From contig NC_088210.1 of assembly GCF_037126465.1 (NCBI RefSeq), positions 26,313,511 through 26,377,510 on the forward strand: a stretch of DNA of 64,000 nt. The letters are read 5' to 3'. This DNA comes from Ornithodoros turicata (taxonomy: Eukaryota; Arthropoda; Arachnida; Ixodida; Argasidae). The notes under the pieces are model-generated. The model was not told the DNA's origin, made no database searches, and was given only the letters and a program-made list of their open reading frames with translations. Position 1 is the first letter of the stretch, and every line of letters begins with the position of its first letter. This document shows, piece after piece, positions 10,552 through 20,639 of the stretch. The position numbers and the translations under genes are program-made.

Positions 10552-12321
10552 CTTCCTATACTTTCGAAATGCCAGGCATGAACGGAAAGACGATGCGGCC
10601 CCGCTGGTCGCTGAGGTCCGGTAATGGTAATGCGGTGGCACAAAATGACGCACCCGTTTAGCCAGACGAAGTGTTGAGATGAGGGAAGCAGTCAGCGCGC
10701 GAGTTTAAGAAAGGTAAAACAGGGGGTTTGGGGCGGGTTTATTAGGGCTTCTGCGTGGTAACGGGCGGAATTGAGAGTTCATGGAAGATGGTTACTCGTC
10801 GACGATGCCCGATGAACTCCAGGGCTTGCATGGTGCTCGTTGCCTTTACACGTTGCTGCCACGATGGTGATGATGATGGGTTTGCGGAAGTGATGGTGAT
10901 GACATTGTCTTTCACAGAAAGTGTCCACTTCACGGGGCAGCCTTCGTATAGGCGTCGCTGGTTGAATAAGATCGTAAGCCTCCGGGAACTCCTCATGAGC
11001 ACGTCATCAGAGCGGCAGCGAGACACGCAAATGCAATAACCACGACGCCGTCATCAAGTGTGTTGTACTTGGAAGGAACGCGAGCCCAAATTGCCGTTGC
11101 AGTGGGCAGTCCTCAGGGGGTGTTTCTGAGAAAATAGCTTTTGATTGAGCGTGTGCACATTTTCATTTTGGAAGCGGACCGTCACCAGAGAAACTTGAAT
11201 TTTTTATTTTTTTTACACTTTCGAATAACAGGACTCCCCGCTACCAGGACTATTCTAAACATGATGTTGTCACCCGAATGAAGTTATTTTTTCTTTTTTT
11301 TTTTTTTGCCTTCTTCTCTGAAACATAATTTTAAGCATCAATACACCGTAATCATTACGGTAAGCCTTCCTTATCTCGTCATGTTGAGAATAATTGGGCG
11401 TCCTGGACGCTTTGCAGCTATCCAATTTATTTCAATTTATTTACTTTATCACTGTACATCGTTGGGCAAAAACTTACCAGAATGGTAAGTTGACAAGGCC
11501 GTAGTAAACAATCCACTTAACTTGCAACAAAAATCTCTCTTGAAAACAGCAAACTATAGACATGGGAACCGGTGCCAGCTAGCTCACGTTCTTCTCGTGT
11601 GGGTGACAAGAATATAATCGTAAAGGTACCGCCAGTCTAACCAAAATTTTTCATTAGCTACAGAAGACAGTGCAGAGACATATCCCCGGGTGCATCGCAA
11701 GCAATACCTGCGTAGTGTCCCTCATCTATGATCACAAGAAACGGAAGAGAAAAAGAACAATATATATATAGGCTTTATAAAAAAAAAAAATCATGGAGAA
11801 GGTGACACCATAATATAGGTCCTTTCTTTTTGGAGCAAAATAATTTATTTGTCCTTCTCTTGTCCATCCTTCGTTCTGCACTCTTCTTCTTCAAGCTCTA
11901 CAACTTTTAAAGAATATGGACGATGCGATGACAATAGAATGGTACGAGAATGGCCTTCGTGTATCCGACGTAAGCAGTTCACATAGATAGTTGAAAACGA
12001 GATCAGTACAATTTGTTGCGGTAGAAAAAAAAAAAAGCCACTGGGTGCCAACGTGCAAATCCAACAACAACAAAATATATCGTGACGATGACAGGGAGTG
12101 ATTCACCGCTGGAGATCAATACAGTACCCATTACATGCGAAACATTAGATATTATGAGATATGGGAATTAAGTTAAATGAGCCATGCACAAGACGTTGTA
12201 GAAACAATTGAGATGTCCTCCGCTGTCGAACAAAGGGATGATGAAGGGGGAAAAAACGAAAGAAGCATCGATTGTCATTGGGATGCAGAGTATCATATCA
12301 CAGAGTCTAATAAATATATAA
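10552..12321. other. Non-coding stretch, no gene seen
   Basis: Poly-T tracts lie at about 11285-11307 and poly-A/TA tracts at 11760-11790. Paired overlapping ORFs at 10742-11039 on both strands lack motifs and are probably chance. Confidence 0.4.
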
Positions 12322-13130
12322 CTAATAAATATATAGAGTCCATAAATATATGGCCGGTAGACACGAGACGGTGTTGCACGTGGTTCGGACAAGGGACAGG
12401 GTCTGTCTGTCAGCAGTATTTAAATGACTACAGGGTAGCCGTTTAACCGTTTCGTAGAGCTCACATTTTATCAGGACATGCTCAGTGTTCGCCACGACGC
12501 CACAGTTGCAGCATTGGCTGCTGTCACAGCACCCGATTCGGTACTTGAATTGGGGAGTGAAGGCTACATTGAGACGAAGTTTGTGCAGGAGGGACGTAAA
12601 ATAGCGTGGTAAACGGTTTGGAACTGAGGAGGATAAAGTTGGATCCACCGAATACATGATAGACCCGTCAGTGATATCCGTGACTCCACTGCTGCCGAGC
12701 TAGTGCCTGGATGAGCTCAGACAGAAGTGATCTCCTGTCTCCTCTCGACAGCACTGTTGGTCCGATCGAAACTCAGATCCCCATTTTTTTCTTTATCGCA
12801 TCACATCACGATCGTGTAAGACTGATGGGCAGCCGTTGCCACTCTGTCGGCCTCTTCGTTCCCGCTCAAACCAATATGACCCGGGATCCACTGCAGGGAT
12901 ATATACGATGACCCCTATTGCTTACAGACTGAACTTATTGGAGGATATTGGTGACGACTAGGGCGAGCGCTCCACGAATCTCCATGTCGGTTATACATTG
13001 GAAGAGCAGCCTTTAAATCCGTGTAAACTATATACCCAGGCCCGCGGAGCATCACGCGATATCTTCCGCAGAAACAACAGGATATCATATAGCTCAACCG
13101 ACACTGATGATGTGTGGTGTCCTTTCGTAT
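12322..13130 (-). pseudogene. Non-LTR retrotransposon remnant: RNase H and C-terminal Cys/His region (I-like clade)
   Basis: Read on the minus strand, about 13000-13040 encodes VYTDLKAAL, an RNase H active-site-type segment. About 12840-12905 encodes WIPGHIGLSGNEEAD, the classic RNase H block seen in I-clade elements. Segment 12322-12657 encodes HKLRLNVAFT followed by C-x2-C...H-x4-C (CCNCGVVANTEHVLIKC), the zinc-knuckle-like tail of these ORF2 proteins. The pieces lie in different frames, so the copy is dead. The reverse transcriptase part is absent. About 12750-12812 carries a short stretch resembling another LINE tail (compare 59525), suggesting a nested insertion. Confidence 0.75.
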
Positions 13131-13495
13131 GTGTATGTCACTTGATGTGTTTACGTTTGTTACTATGACATACCAACAACCCACTTCCGTGCTTTAATTA
13201 ACTAAACACCGTGTATTCAGCACAGCCGGTTGGTATCTCGTATTCACATGAAATGTGAGAAGCGTTTTTCTTTCTCTCTCTTTCTCTCTTCCTTCATATT
13301 TGCATCCGAGAATGTACTTTTCCACTCGGTATCGACCGATTTTACCTTATTTTCGAGCTCCTGAAATAAAAGGCGATTTCCCCCGGTTAAACACCAAAGC
13401 AAAACAAAAGACGTAGAAGCCTAAACATAAAGGTCTCATTATAGAGCACTGTTAAACAAAGTTAAAGTCCAGGCTGGTTGGTGGTACATATTTAA
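13131..13495. other. Non-coding stretch, nothing recognised
   Basis: Contains a TTTCTCTCTC tract at about 13265-13290. No gene seen. Confidence 0.35.
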
Positions 13496-13609
13496 AAGCG
13501 GTAAAACCTCAGTGCCGGGACTAAATAATGACGGCGGCCGAGACGTGTTTTTCCTCTTCCCGTCCGTCGCCATCTTCTAGTCCCGGCACCGGGGTTCTAC
13601 CGCTGTAAA
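13496..13609. repeat. 114-bp hairpin repeat
   Basis: Left arm AAGCGGTAAAACC...AGTGCCGGGACTA pairs with right arm TAGTCCCGGCACCGGGGTT...ACCGCT. The AGTGCCGGGA segment also appears at about 5865 and, diverged, at 15795. This looks like a small foldback element or an inverted pair of LINE-tail fragments. Confidence 0.6.
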
Positions 13610-13688
13610 ATATATACAGCACTGATATAGGAACTTAACCAAATAGGAAGTAACCAAAGTTCGCAGCTCATCGTGACTGTTCCGCTAC

Positions 13689-13918
13689 ATTTATTTCAAA
13701 TTACTGTCTAACCGGGCATCGCAGCCCATCCTGTACTTCGGTGTTTGAATTCCTGTAAAAAAGAAAAAAGAAAAGAAAGGGTTGATTGATTGGGCTGCGA
13801 AGGGTCGCCTTTCCTTTTTATCTAGTCGCTCCTTTGTCTTTTATGCGCGCCATTTTGGCGTCGATTCCACACAATATGCGCGCAAATAATGCTGCCTATA
13901 TTTCAGAAACAACACGCA
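13689..13918 (+). repeat. Direct repeat R1 bracketing repeat E copy 2
   Basis: Near-identical (about 10 differences by eye) to 14751-14975. Shared landmarks are ATTTCAAATTACTGTCTAAC, GGGTTGATTGATTGGGCTGC and GCGCGCAAATAATGCTGCC. It ends exactly where repeat E starts. Confidence 0.8.
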
Positions 13919-14750
13919 GCCGATGACTACTTGTGAGAACTGTCCGTTGCTTTGATAACACAGACACTAACTCGGTCGATAGCTGCTGCAGTAAACACGC
14001 ATAAGGCCATCGAAGCAACAACATGTAAAGAAATGTTAGTCGAAATACTGTCCTACATTAATGGGAGTCTCTATGTTTTCGTCGATGGGTGTATATAGCG
14101 ATTTCGTGGTGTCCGATGCCCATTGGTGACTGCAGCTTTCGTAGAGATATTCTTGGGCACAGACTGAGACATTTTTTACTGCTGTTGCGACAGTTGCCGC
14201 TTTCACGTCATGTTCCTTTGAATTTCAGGTTATGTTGATGTCCACAATGCTATCTTCATTCTATCGAAACAGTCTATACAGTCACTACATGAACTCCCAA
14301 TGGCTCTTGAAGGCTACTGTTCGCAGCAGGGCATTGCAGAGCTTGCCCAACGATGTTACAAGCCTTGCTTTTCGTGTCTTATATATAGGGTACACTGCAG
14401 GCAACCGCAGCGTGCCTAGCAGCAACGTATGTTCGACATGCTGCGTATCCACAACCAATCCTATAGGTCTCCTCGGGCAACATTGCTAAGCAGATAAGTC
14501 AACGAGCCTTCCCCTTCCGGCTGTGCTGTTTGGGGTTTTTCTTGGGGTTTGCTTAGACGCCTTCAGACATATGTCGGCACAGTTCCCTTAGAAGTCGGCC
14601 CAGGACGCACATTCCCCTAGGGCAAAAGTCGTGACATCGCCCACCTCTATGAGGCGGATCCCTTTCACCAGCACCACCACCACCCCCTTCCCTTCCCTTT
14701 CCGCACTACCCTCTCCCTCGAGCAACGTGCAGCCCCTACGGGGCGAGTGC
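13919..14750 (+). repeat. 830-bp dispersed repeat E, copy 2
   Basis: Second copy of the repeat at 9720-10551, here bracketed by direct repeats R1 and R2. A short ORF at 14232-14489 is the counterpart of the one in copy 1; it is frame-disrupted and of unknown origin. The 3' part (about 14515-14690) is a headless SINE body. Confidence 0.7.
14515..14690 (+). repeat. Headless SINE body inside repeat E copy 2
   Basis: Landmarks shared with the SINE at 3580 are GGCTGTGCTGTTTGGGGTTT, CAGTTCCCTTAGAAGTCGGC and GTCGTGACATCGCCCACC. No tRNA head. Confidence 0.65.
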
Positions 14751-14975
14751 ATCTATTTCAAATTACTGTCTAACCGGGCATCGCAGCCCATCCTGTACTT
14801 CGGTGTTTGAATTCCTGTAAAAAAGAGAAAAGAAAGGGTTGATTGATTGGGCTGCCAAGGGTCGCCTTTCGTTTTTATTTAGTCGCTTCTTTGTTTTTTG
14901 TGCGCGCCATTTTGGCATCGATTCTACACAATATGCGCGCAAATAATGCTGCCTATATTTCTGAAACAACACGCA
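14751..14975 (+). repeat. Direct repeat R2 bracketing repeat E copy 2
   Basis: Partner of R1. It begins at the last base of E and ends in the same ACGCA as R1. It could be an LTR-like repeat or half of a local tandem duplication. No TG...CA termini are visible. Confidence 0.8.
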
Positions 14976-15784
14976 CGGACACACAGCGTGAAATTGGCCG
15001 ACAACTGCGGTCGCTGTTTGCGTCCCTTGTGGGGGCTTAGCAAACATGAAATCGGCGCTGCCCATGCGATGGCTGTTTTGTGCGTGATAAAAGTGCCCGT
15101 GTACACACAGACAGTTTGCGTGGCAATACAATGGCACGGACGACCGATAACCAGGGTGTGGTGCGCAACAAAAATGTAAGAGCGATGATTCAGCTCCCAC
15201 TGCTATGACAGAGCTCTGTGTACGAAACCATAGAGGGAATTTGTCGAAGCCTGTCTCTTCCAACACAACAATATGGGGTCAAAGAGCCCTAGAGTCCAAC
15301 GCAACAATAGAACGCAGAACTCTCGGCGACTTCTCCTACCCTAGGAGAATACGAAACTATATAAAGTGATTCCTTCGAAAATTAGAATTTTCTTCCGTTT
15401 TCGTTAAACTTTCGCGTTTCATCTCACAACACTTATTTCTTATTTTTCTAGTTTCACCACTTTTCATTACCACGCAGCTAATAAGTGCAGCAGCTGGTAT
15501 AAATCTCGTATATTCCCATGTTTTGCTTCTCTCCAATACAACACACCACCAATTCCACCCTCGTGTTTATTCTGCATTCCTGCTCTATTCGTTCTGTGTT
15601 GTATACCATAAGATCACAGCCCTATTCACCCTTAGGCCCCGTCTTCTGTCAACATCAGTCACACACTTCAGTAGGGATGGCAGCGAGCCGTAGCGGCAAG
15701 GAACAAACCTATAGCGAGACATGAGGACGGTGTGGGTAACAGGGGTAAAGAGAACAAGGCCCGAAACAATGTCTTCTCTTTTGA
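14976..15784. other. Non-coding stretch, nothing recognised
   Basis: The longest open frame (minus, 14763-15266) covers R2 and part of E, so it is not a gene. No motif found. Confidence 0.4.
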
Positions 15785-15970
15785 AAAGCGATAAAAACTC
15801 CAGTGCAGGGCACACAAAAAGACGAGACGGATACGAAGAGCACTGAACTGACAAACAAAATTTTAACCCTCCTGGCACACGCTCATGTACAGCTCCGGTC
15901 AACCTTAATAATAGCACTGGAAAAAATTCGGTCTCATTTCCCAGTGCGATAACAGCCACCCTTGAGGCAC
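15785..15970 (-). repeat. Dispersed repeat AB, uninterrupted copy
   Basis: Its reverse complement matches 16272-16360 joined to 16767-16870 on the plus strand, with no gap at the point where 16361-16764 is inserted. Landmarks include TTATTAAGGTTGACCGGAGC and AAATTTTGTTTGTCAGTTCA. A diverged relative of one half is at 5850-5950. The open frame on this strand (15585-16115) is not convincing as a gene because it spans this repeat. Confidence 0.75.
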
Positions 15971-16138
15971 TCGAGGAATGTTGAGTGAACAAAATACTTG
16001 CGTAAACTAACAGAATAAGAGAGAACTGATGTTCTAATGAGTGTGCAAAAACGTAAGAGTGAAAGGAGGATGAGTGAGAGAGAGAGTGACTGGTTTGTCC
16101 CTTCAGATGATGCACCCTGGAGGTCGCTGAGAAGGCGT

Positions 16139-16211
16139 GTTAGCTTAGCTCAATTGGCAGAGCCCTGGACCGGCAATCCAGAAGATGTGGGTTCGAGTCC
16201 TACAGCTGGCT
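16139..16211 (+). tRNA. tRNA-like sequence, anticodon GGC (Ala), probably part of a dispersed repeat
   Basis: It folds as a complete 73-nt cloverleaf. The acceptor pairs GTTAGCT/AGCTGGC with two G-U pairs, the D stem is GCTC/GAGC, the anticodon stem CTGGA/TCCAG, and the T stem GTGGG/CCTAC with loop TTCGAGT. The anticodon loop CCGGCAA (16170-16176) gives GGC. Position 33 is C rather than the near-universal U, and GGC is a rare eukaryotic Ala anticodon, which argues against a working tRNA. Short inverted pieces GTCGCTGA...TCAGCGAC flank it. A SINE-like or tRNA pseudogene origin is likely. Confidence 0.5.
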
Positions 16212-16271
16212 AACCTGTTCAGCGACTTTCATCTTTCATCATTAACAGAATAATTTTGTTCAATTAAGATT

Positions 16272-16360
16272 GCCTTATGGCCTCAAGGGTTGCTGTAATC
16301 GCGTTCGGGAACGAGACCACATTTTTTCTGGTGTTATTATTAAGGTTGACCGGAGCTGTA
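16272..16360 (+). repeat. Dispersed repeat AB, left half of the interrupted copy
   Basis: Inverted relative to 15880-15970. It ends in GCTGTA, whose TA is the target of the element at 16361. Confidence 0.7.
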
Positions 16361-16764
16361 CAACACTGCTCGCACGACCCCTAGTGGGAGCCAAAGAACG
16401 ACACAACCACCAAGAACTTTCTTATCACACAAAAAAAGCGAACAAACGCTCCCCGACAATCTGTCCTTGTCTTTGCTTTCCAGAAGCCACGCTAATACAG
16501 CTATCACTTGCCTGTTTTATGAGTAAAGCCTCTTGATACAGAAGAACCCCTAACTACGACTTTTAAACAAAATCTTTGTTTTCCTGAACTGCGTCTCGCA
16601 CCCAGAAAGAGGCAGGTGGCTGTGTTAATTCATCCAAAGCTAATAAGAGGACAGGTTGTTGGGGGACGTTTGTTTTGTTTTTATGTGATAACAAAGTTAT
16701 TGGTGATTGTGTGGTTCTATTGTGTCGTTCTTTGGCTCCCACTAGGGGTCATGCGAGCAGTGTT
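16361..16764. mobile_element. 404-bp TA-flanked MITE inserted in repeat AB
   Basis: Termini CAACACTGCTCGCACGACCC and the inverse of AACACTGCTCGCATGACCCC. Inverted arms of about 45 bp continue through CTAGTGGGAGCCAAAGAACG. The target duplication is TA (16359-16360 and 16765-16766). The uninterrupted copy at 15785-15970 reads straight through as GCTGTACATGAGC, so it acts as an empty site. No transposase is encoded. A Tc1/mariner-type source is inferred from the TA target. Confidence 0.75.
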
Positions 16765-16766
16765 TA

Positions 16767-16870
16767 AGCATGTGCCTGGTGGATTAAAATTTTGTTTGTC
16801 AGTTCAGTGCTCTTCGTATCCGTCTCATCCTTTTGCGTCCTCTGCACTGGCGTTTTTATCGCTTTTCAGA
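16767..16870 (+). repeat. Dispersed repeat AB, right half of the interrupted copy
   Basis: It continues the AB repeat after the MITE. It matches the reverse complement of 15785-15880 (AAATTTTGTTTGTCAGTTCA, CTCTTCGTATCCGTCTC). Confidence 0.7.
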
Positions 16871-19014
16871 TGTACGACCAAACAGCCCGGTTTTTATCGC
16901 TTTTTAACATTCGCTCTTTTGACCTTTCCAGCACCATAATGCAGTAGGCTTTGACTCCATCACAGGCTTCCGGTTTAAGGAAGTTTTGACAAATACATGA
17001 CAGATAACGTGATCCGTCACGTCATTTCCGTGGTCACTTGCCTCATTGTATGTGCTTGGTGGGCTTTTACCACCTCCTTCCGTGTACCGCAGTGAAAGCA
17101 CATTCTACAGGAGCAGGCCCCTTCCCGGGCTGATCCTTGACAGACTTATTTTATGGTGGGCCCCACCATGTTCTCTTATATTTCCTTTCTATTAACGATA
17201 TCCCCCACCATACTTTTGTTTTAAAATCTCGAATCCCGAATGTGATTGAAAGAAGCACGTTTCGTAGTCTAGCGTCTTTCCCTGCATGCAAATTAAACGT
17301 CGTACGTCTACTATAATGGGGATCAAACTAGAGAGCTACACCGGCCGAGAAAACAAGCGACATTTCGCACGTGAGCTACGCTGTACAACCTTTCTTATCA
17401 GAAGTTACGGAAACGGAAATGTAATGCACGGTATGCTTCTGCTGCTTCATGGTAATGGATAGCTTTAATTGCTACGAAGAACGAACATTTGCTGAAATGG
17501 TGTTCATAAAAAACAGTTGTAAAGTAGGTGATGATGGCATTCGATAAAAATAAAAAATAAATATAGGCGTTATTAAATGAATTTACAGTCAAGCTCTGCC
17601 AACAGGGGGCCAACCTTACGGGGTGGCTCAAATATTTTACTCGAAGCTTGCTTCTGTAAAAAACTCTTTTTTTTGTATCGTGCGTGTTCGTGACGCGTCC
17701 AAAGGTGTTTGAACATGCTTCACTTATTCATCAGCCCTTTTACTCACCTCCTCTTCCGATCGATGCTAAGGATGTCAAAGGATGAAGTGCCAAGCACTGC
17801 AATGCGACGAGTCATTATAAACTGTGGGACAGGACGTCATTCCAGATAAACGTAGAAGACGGTTCTTTGCATCAATGTGAACCTGCATTGAAAGCTTCAC
17901 AGCGAAGAGGATAACAGAAGCGGAGAAAATGGGCACCGCGAATAAAGAAAACTCATGCGGCTCTGACGTCACAGCCCTCGCCGCCGCCAGTGGGGCAGTG
18001 CACGAGAAGTCACGTGCTTACGACTGCCAATGCAAATGGACGAAACTCTGAGCTCTGGGACGTCTGCGCTTTGCTCGGGAGTGTGTTTGAGGGCTTGTAT
18101 CTCGCTAAGTACGACACGTAGATGAATAATTCTTTTTCCTCGGTATTCTGGCGGGCAGTACAATGTGTCCATGATGTAATTAACAATATCTATGAAAGTG
18201 TTCCAATCCCTTTAAAGCCTTCTGAAAGTTTTTATGCAACTTCACTCAAGGGGGAAAATAAATAAGCACGCTTTCCTGCAATTTTTTTTTTTTTTTCTCA
18301 TGTGACAGAACGGATTTCGGCGAATAGCTCACTACTGTGCAACTTCACTCAGCTACTCATTGTACCACTATACAGTCGCGCGTCCCAGAGGTCTTGTAGG
18401 CTTTAATGTCCGCCTTGTGGCCCCATTAACAAGCGTTTGATGTCTCTCAGAGGCATTCTGTTCATGCCGGCCCTAGAGCGTGCTGCTCCCGTCCCTGCTT
18501 TCTTTTTCTATAGTGACGTGTAACATAGCATATACCACAAGTAGCCTAATGTGCCTGGTCCTTTGCAAACTCAACCCGTTGCTACGCGTCATTGTTGCTA
18601 GACTTCGCTGGAAACGAGGCGGTAAATGGGCCTGTTCATGGCACAATGACAGACGCGTTTATCGAGCATACTCAGCCATACATGTTCCTAGTCACACACA
18701 CGCACGCAAAAAAAGGGGGTGAGAGGCGAAAAACACACTGATTCGACTCTGAAGCGTCTGGTCCTTTCTTTCTCGTAACTCTCGGACGGCTATTGAGTTA
18801 CTCAACGATCCAGATCGAAAGCTTCTCTGTCGACTGCGGTCTGCGAGCACTACGGCATGCGGGACGACGTTTTTAATGCGTTTTGCGTTAGCATTAGGAG
18901 TGCCAAAATGAAAAAAAGCTGTATGAATGTGTGTGTGTGATGTGTGTCTGTGTATGAGATGGTGAAGCCTCACTGAGGCAGAGGTATAACTGGGCATGTA
19001 AAGGGGATGTAAGA
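16871..19014. other. Non-coding stretch, no gene seen
   Basis: Poly-T at about 18280-18297 and a GT-rich tract at 18930-18955. No repeat partner or coding motif was recognised. Confidence 0.4.
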
Positions 19015-19255
19015 GGGTAAATGCAAATGGAGGTAAATTATTTGAAATTGAAGTAGTTGCAGGTAATTAAGATTAAGAGGTAAGAGCAATTAAAGGTAAT
19101 TAAAGCAAGAAAATTGAGCTTAAACGTAATAAATGTAAGATATATAAGAAGAGATAATTAAGAGAAAGATTAAATGAAATTATAGATTACCGAAGACCAC
19201 CGCAGGTTACCGGAGGTAATAAATGTAAATAAAGGTAATTAACGTCAATTAACTA
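19015..19255. repeat. Degenerate AT-rich tandem array with GGTAATTAAAG units, block 1
   Basis: Repeated variants of GGTAATTAA/GGTAATAAATGTAA spaced irregularly, together with the dyad GATTACCGAAGACC...CGCAGGTTACC. Related to the block at 20285-20460. The TAATTA core is a homeodomain-type motif, but that could be incidental to composition. Confidence 0.55.
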
Positions 19256-19364
19256 CTTCCTTACCGCCGCAAAAATGACAATTTTTGGGTGGATTGCCAA
19301 ATATATTTTTTGTGGCTAACAGTATCATTTTAAAATATGTTGCTATATAGGAAAGTGTAGCCAA

Positions 19365-19395
19365 ATGAATGAGGCTTACATCGAATGATGTAAGC
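19365..19395. repeat. Perfect 13-bp stem hairpin
   Basis: TGAGGCTTACATC and its exact complement GATGTAAGCCTCA are separated by 4 bases (GAAT). No T-tract or coding context suggests a terminator or RNA gene. Confidence 0.55.
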
Positions 19396-20033
19396 CTCAG
19401 AAACAAAGGTATCCGCGTATCTCCAAAACTAGTTTTGGAACATAAAAAAATTGGTACAAATAGCAGAAACCTCATCAAGATACGCCTGCATGTTGAACAA
19501 AAATATGAATCTACAAATTCCAAAATATGCAAAATGTGGCAAATTTTGTCAGAAATAATATATGCAAATATCAACACTCTGGATCAAGAACTTTATGAGT
19601 TGTGGAAAATAACGTCAACATCCACGTTGTTCATGAATGTAACTGAGTGACAGAGTTCATTGAAGGAGTAAAATAGAAGTGAACATCATAATTTTTGCAG
19701 AAAACATACAAAGTTTCATGCGCAACTTTTCCTGTTCTTGTACCGCACTTTGATATTTCCCCGCTTTTCTGTTCCTCCCGGTTAGTTTTGAGATAGGAAG
19801 AACAGCAGTAGTGCAAGTTAAACATATCTACGCATTCAGGGCAAAAATGTGATTATGTAACACCTCAGAGTCGTTATTCGCGTTCTAATAAACGAAATCA
19901 AACCGAAGTCTCGGGACTTCTACCCTTCAAATGCGAGTATTGCGCATTTGCGAAAGAAGTCCGCCCAATAGCAATGGGGTAGCATTCCGCTCAATGAGCG
20001 GAAGTCATCCCCATATCATCGTCATCATGTATT

Positions 20034-20052
20034 TCTCTCTCTCTCTCTCTCC
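20034..20052. repeat. (CT)n microsatellite
   Basis: Uninterrupted CT dinucleotides between two unique sequences. Confidence 0.8.
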
Positions 20053-20284
20053 GCCGCGAGAACGCGACGACATGACCAAGATAAAATCTCCACACTGCCT
20101 CCTAGGCGCAGACCCAGCTCCATAGATCACCACCACGAGGAAGAGCTAAAAGTGAAAACGAAACCCATTCTGCAGTGTTTATAGTATCTACCAAACGTTA
20201 CCACTTGTCAATATTTGCTTTGGAGGCCGAGCAGCGTGGATCGGAAACCATCGATCACCGGTGACCGACGCTCTATGGGCGCGG

Positions 20285-20460
20285 TAAGGAAAGTGAGAAA
20301 GGTAATTGCGAGCAATTAAAGCAAGTAAGCGTAATTAAAGGAAATTAAATGAAATTCAAGATTACCTCAGGTAACCTGTGATTACTTTCGGTAATTAAAG
20401 GGGTAATTGAAAGTAATTGAGGCTAATTAAAGGTTAATTAAATGGACCTACATATAGCAA
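20285..20460. repeat. Degenerate AT-rich tandem array with GGTAATTAAAG units, block 2
   Basis: Repeats of GTAATTAAAGG and AGGTAACCTG, very like block 1, and directly followed by the ETS-motif minisatellite. Confidence 0.55.
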
Positions 20461-20473
20461 TTGAAAGTGTCAA

Positions 20474-20639
20474 GCCGGAAGTCAAGCATAGACCGGAAGT
20501 GGACAACCGGAAGTCATGTTAGACCGGAAGTGGAGAACCGGAAGTCGAGTTTGACTGGAAGTGGATACCGGAAGTGGACAACCGGAAGTCGGGTTTACAC
20601 CAGAAGTGGACAACCGCAAGTTGGGTTTAGACCGGAAGT
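20474..20639 (+). repeat. Minisatellite of CCGGAAGT units
   Basis: Eleven CCGGAAGT or one-mismatch units in 166 bp, eight of them perfect. They alternate GACCGGAAGTGG and AACCGGAAGTC, making a higher-order unit of about 30 bp. ACCGGAAGT is the consensus of ETS-family factors such as GABP. Whether the array is bound is unknown. Confidence 0.75.

Noticed and set aside
10742..11039. Overlapping ORFs on both strands
   Set aside because: Neither has a domain; antisense open frames of this size occur by chance.
14763..15266. 167-codon minus-strand ORF
   Set aside because: It overlaps the bracketing repeat R2 and is not preserved in R1.
15585..16115. 176-codon open frame on the minus strand
   Set aside because: It runs through the dispersed AB repeat, has no domain or signal features, and the repeat's other copy lacks it.
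19365..19395. Possible terminator or microRNA hairpin
   Set aside because: The 13-bp stem is too short for a microRNA precursor and has no T-tract; only the hairpin itself is claimed.
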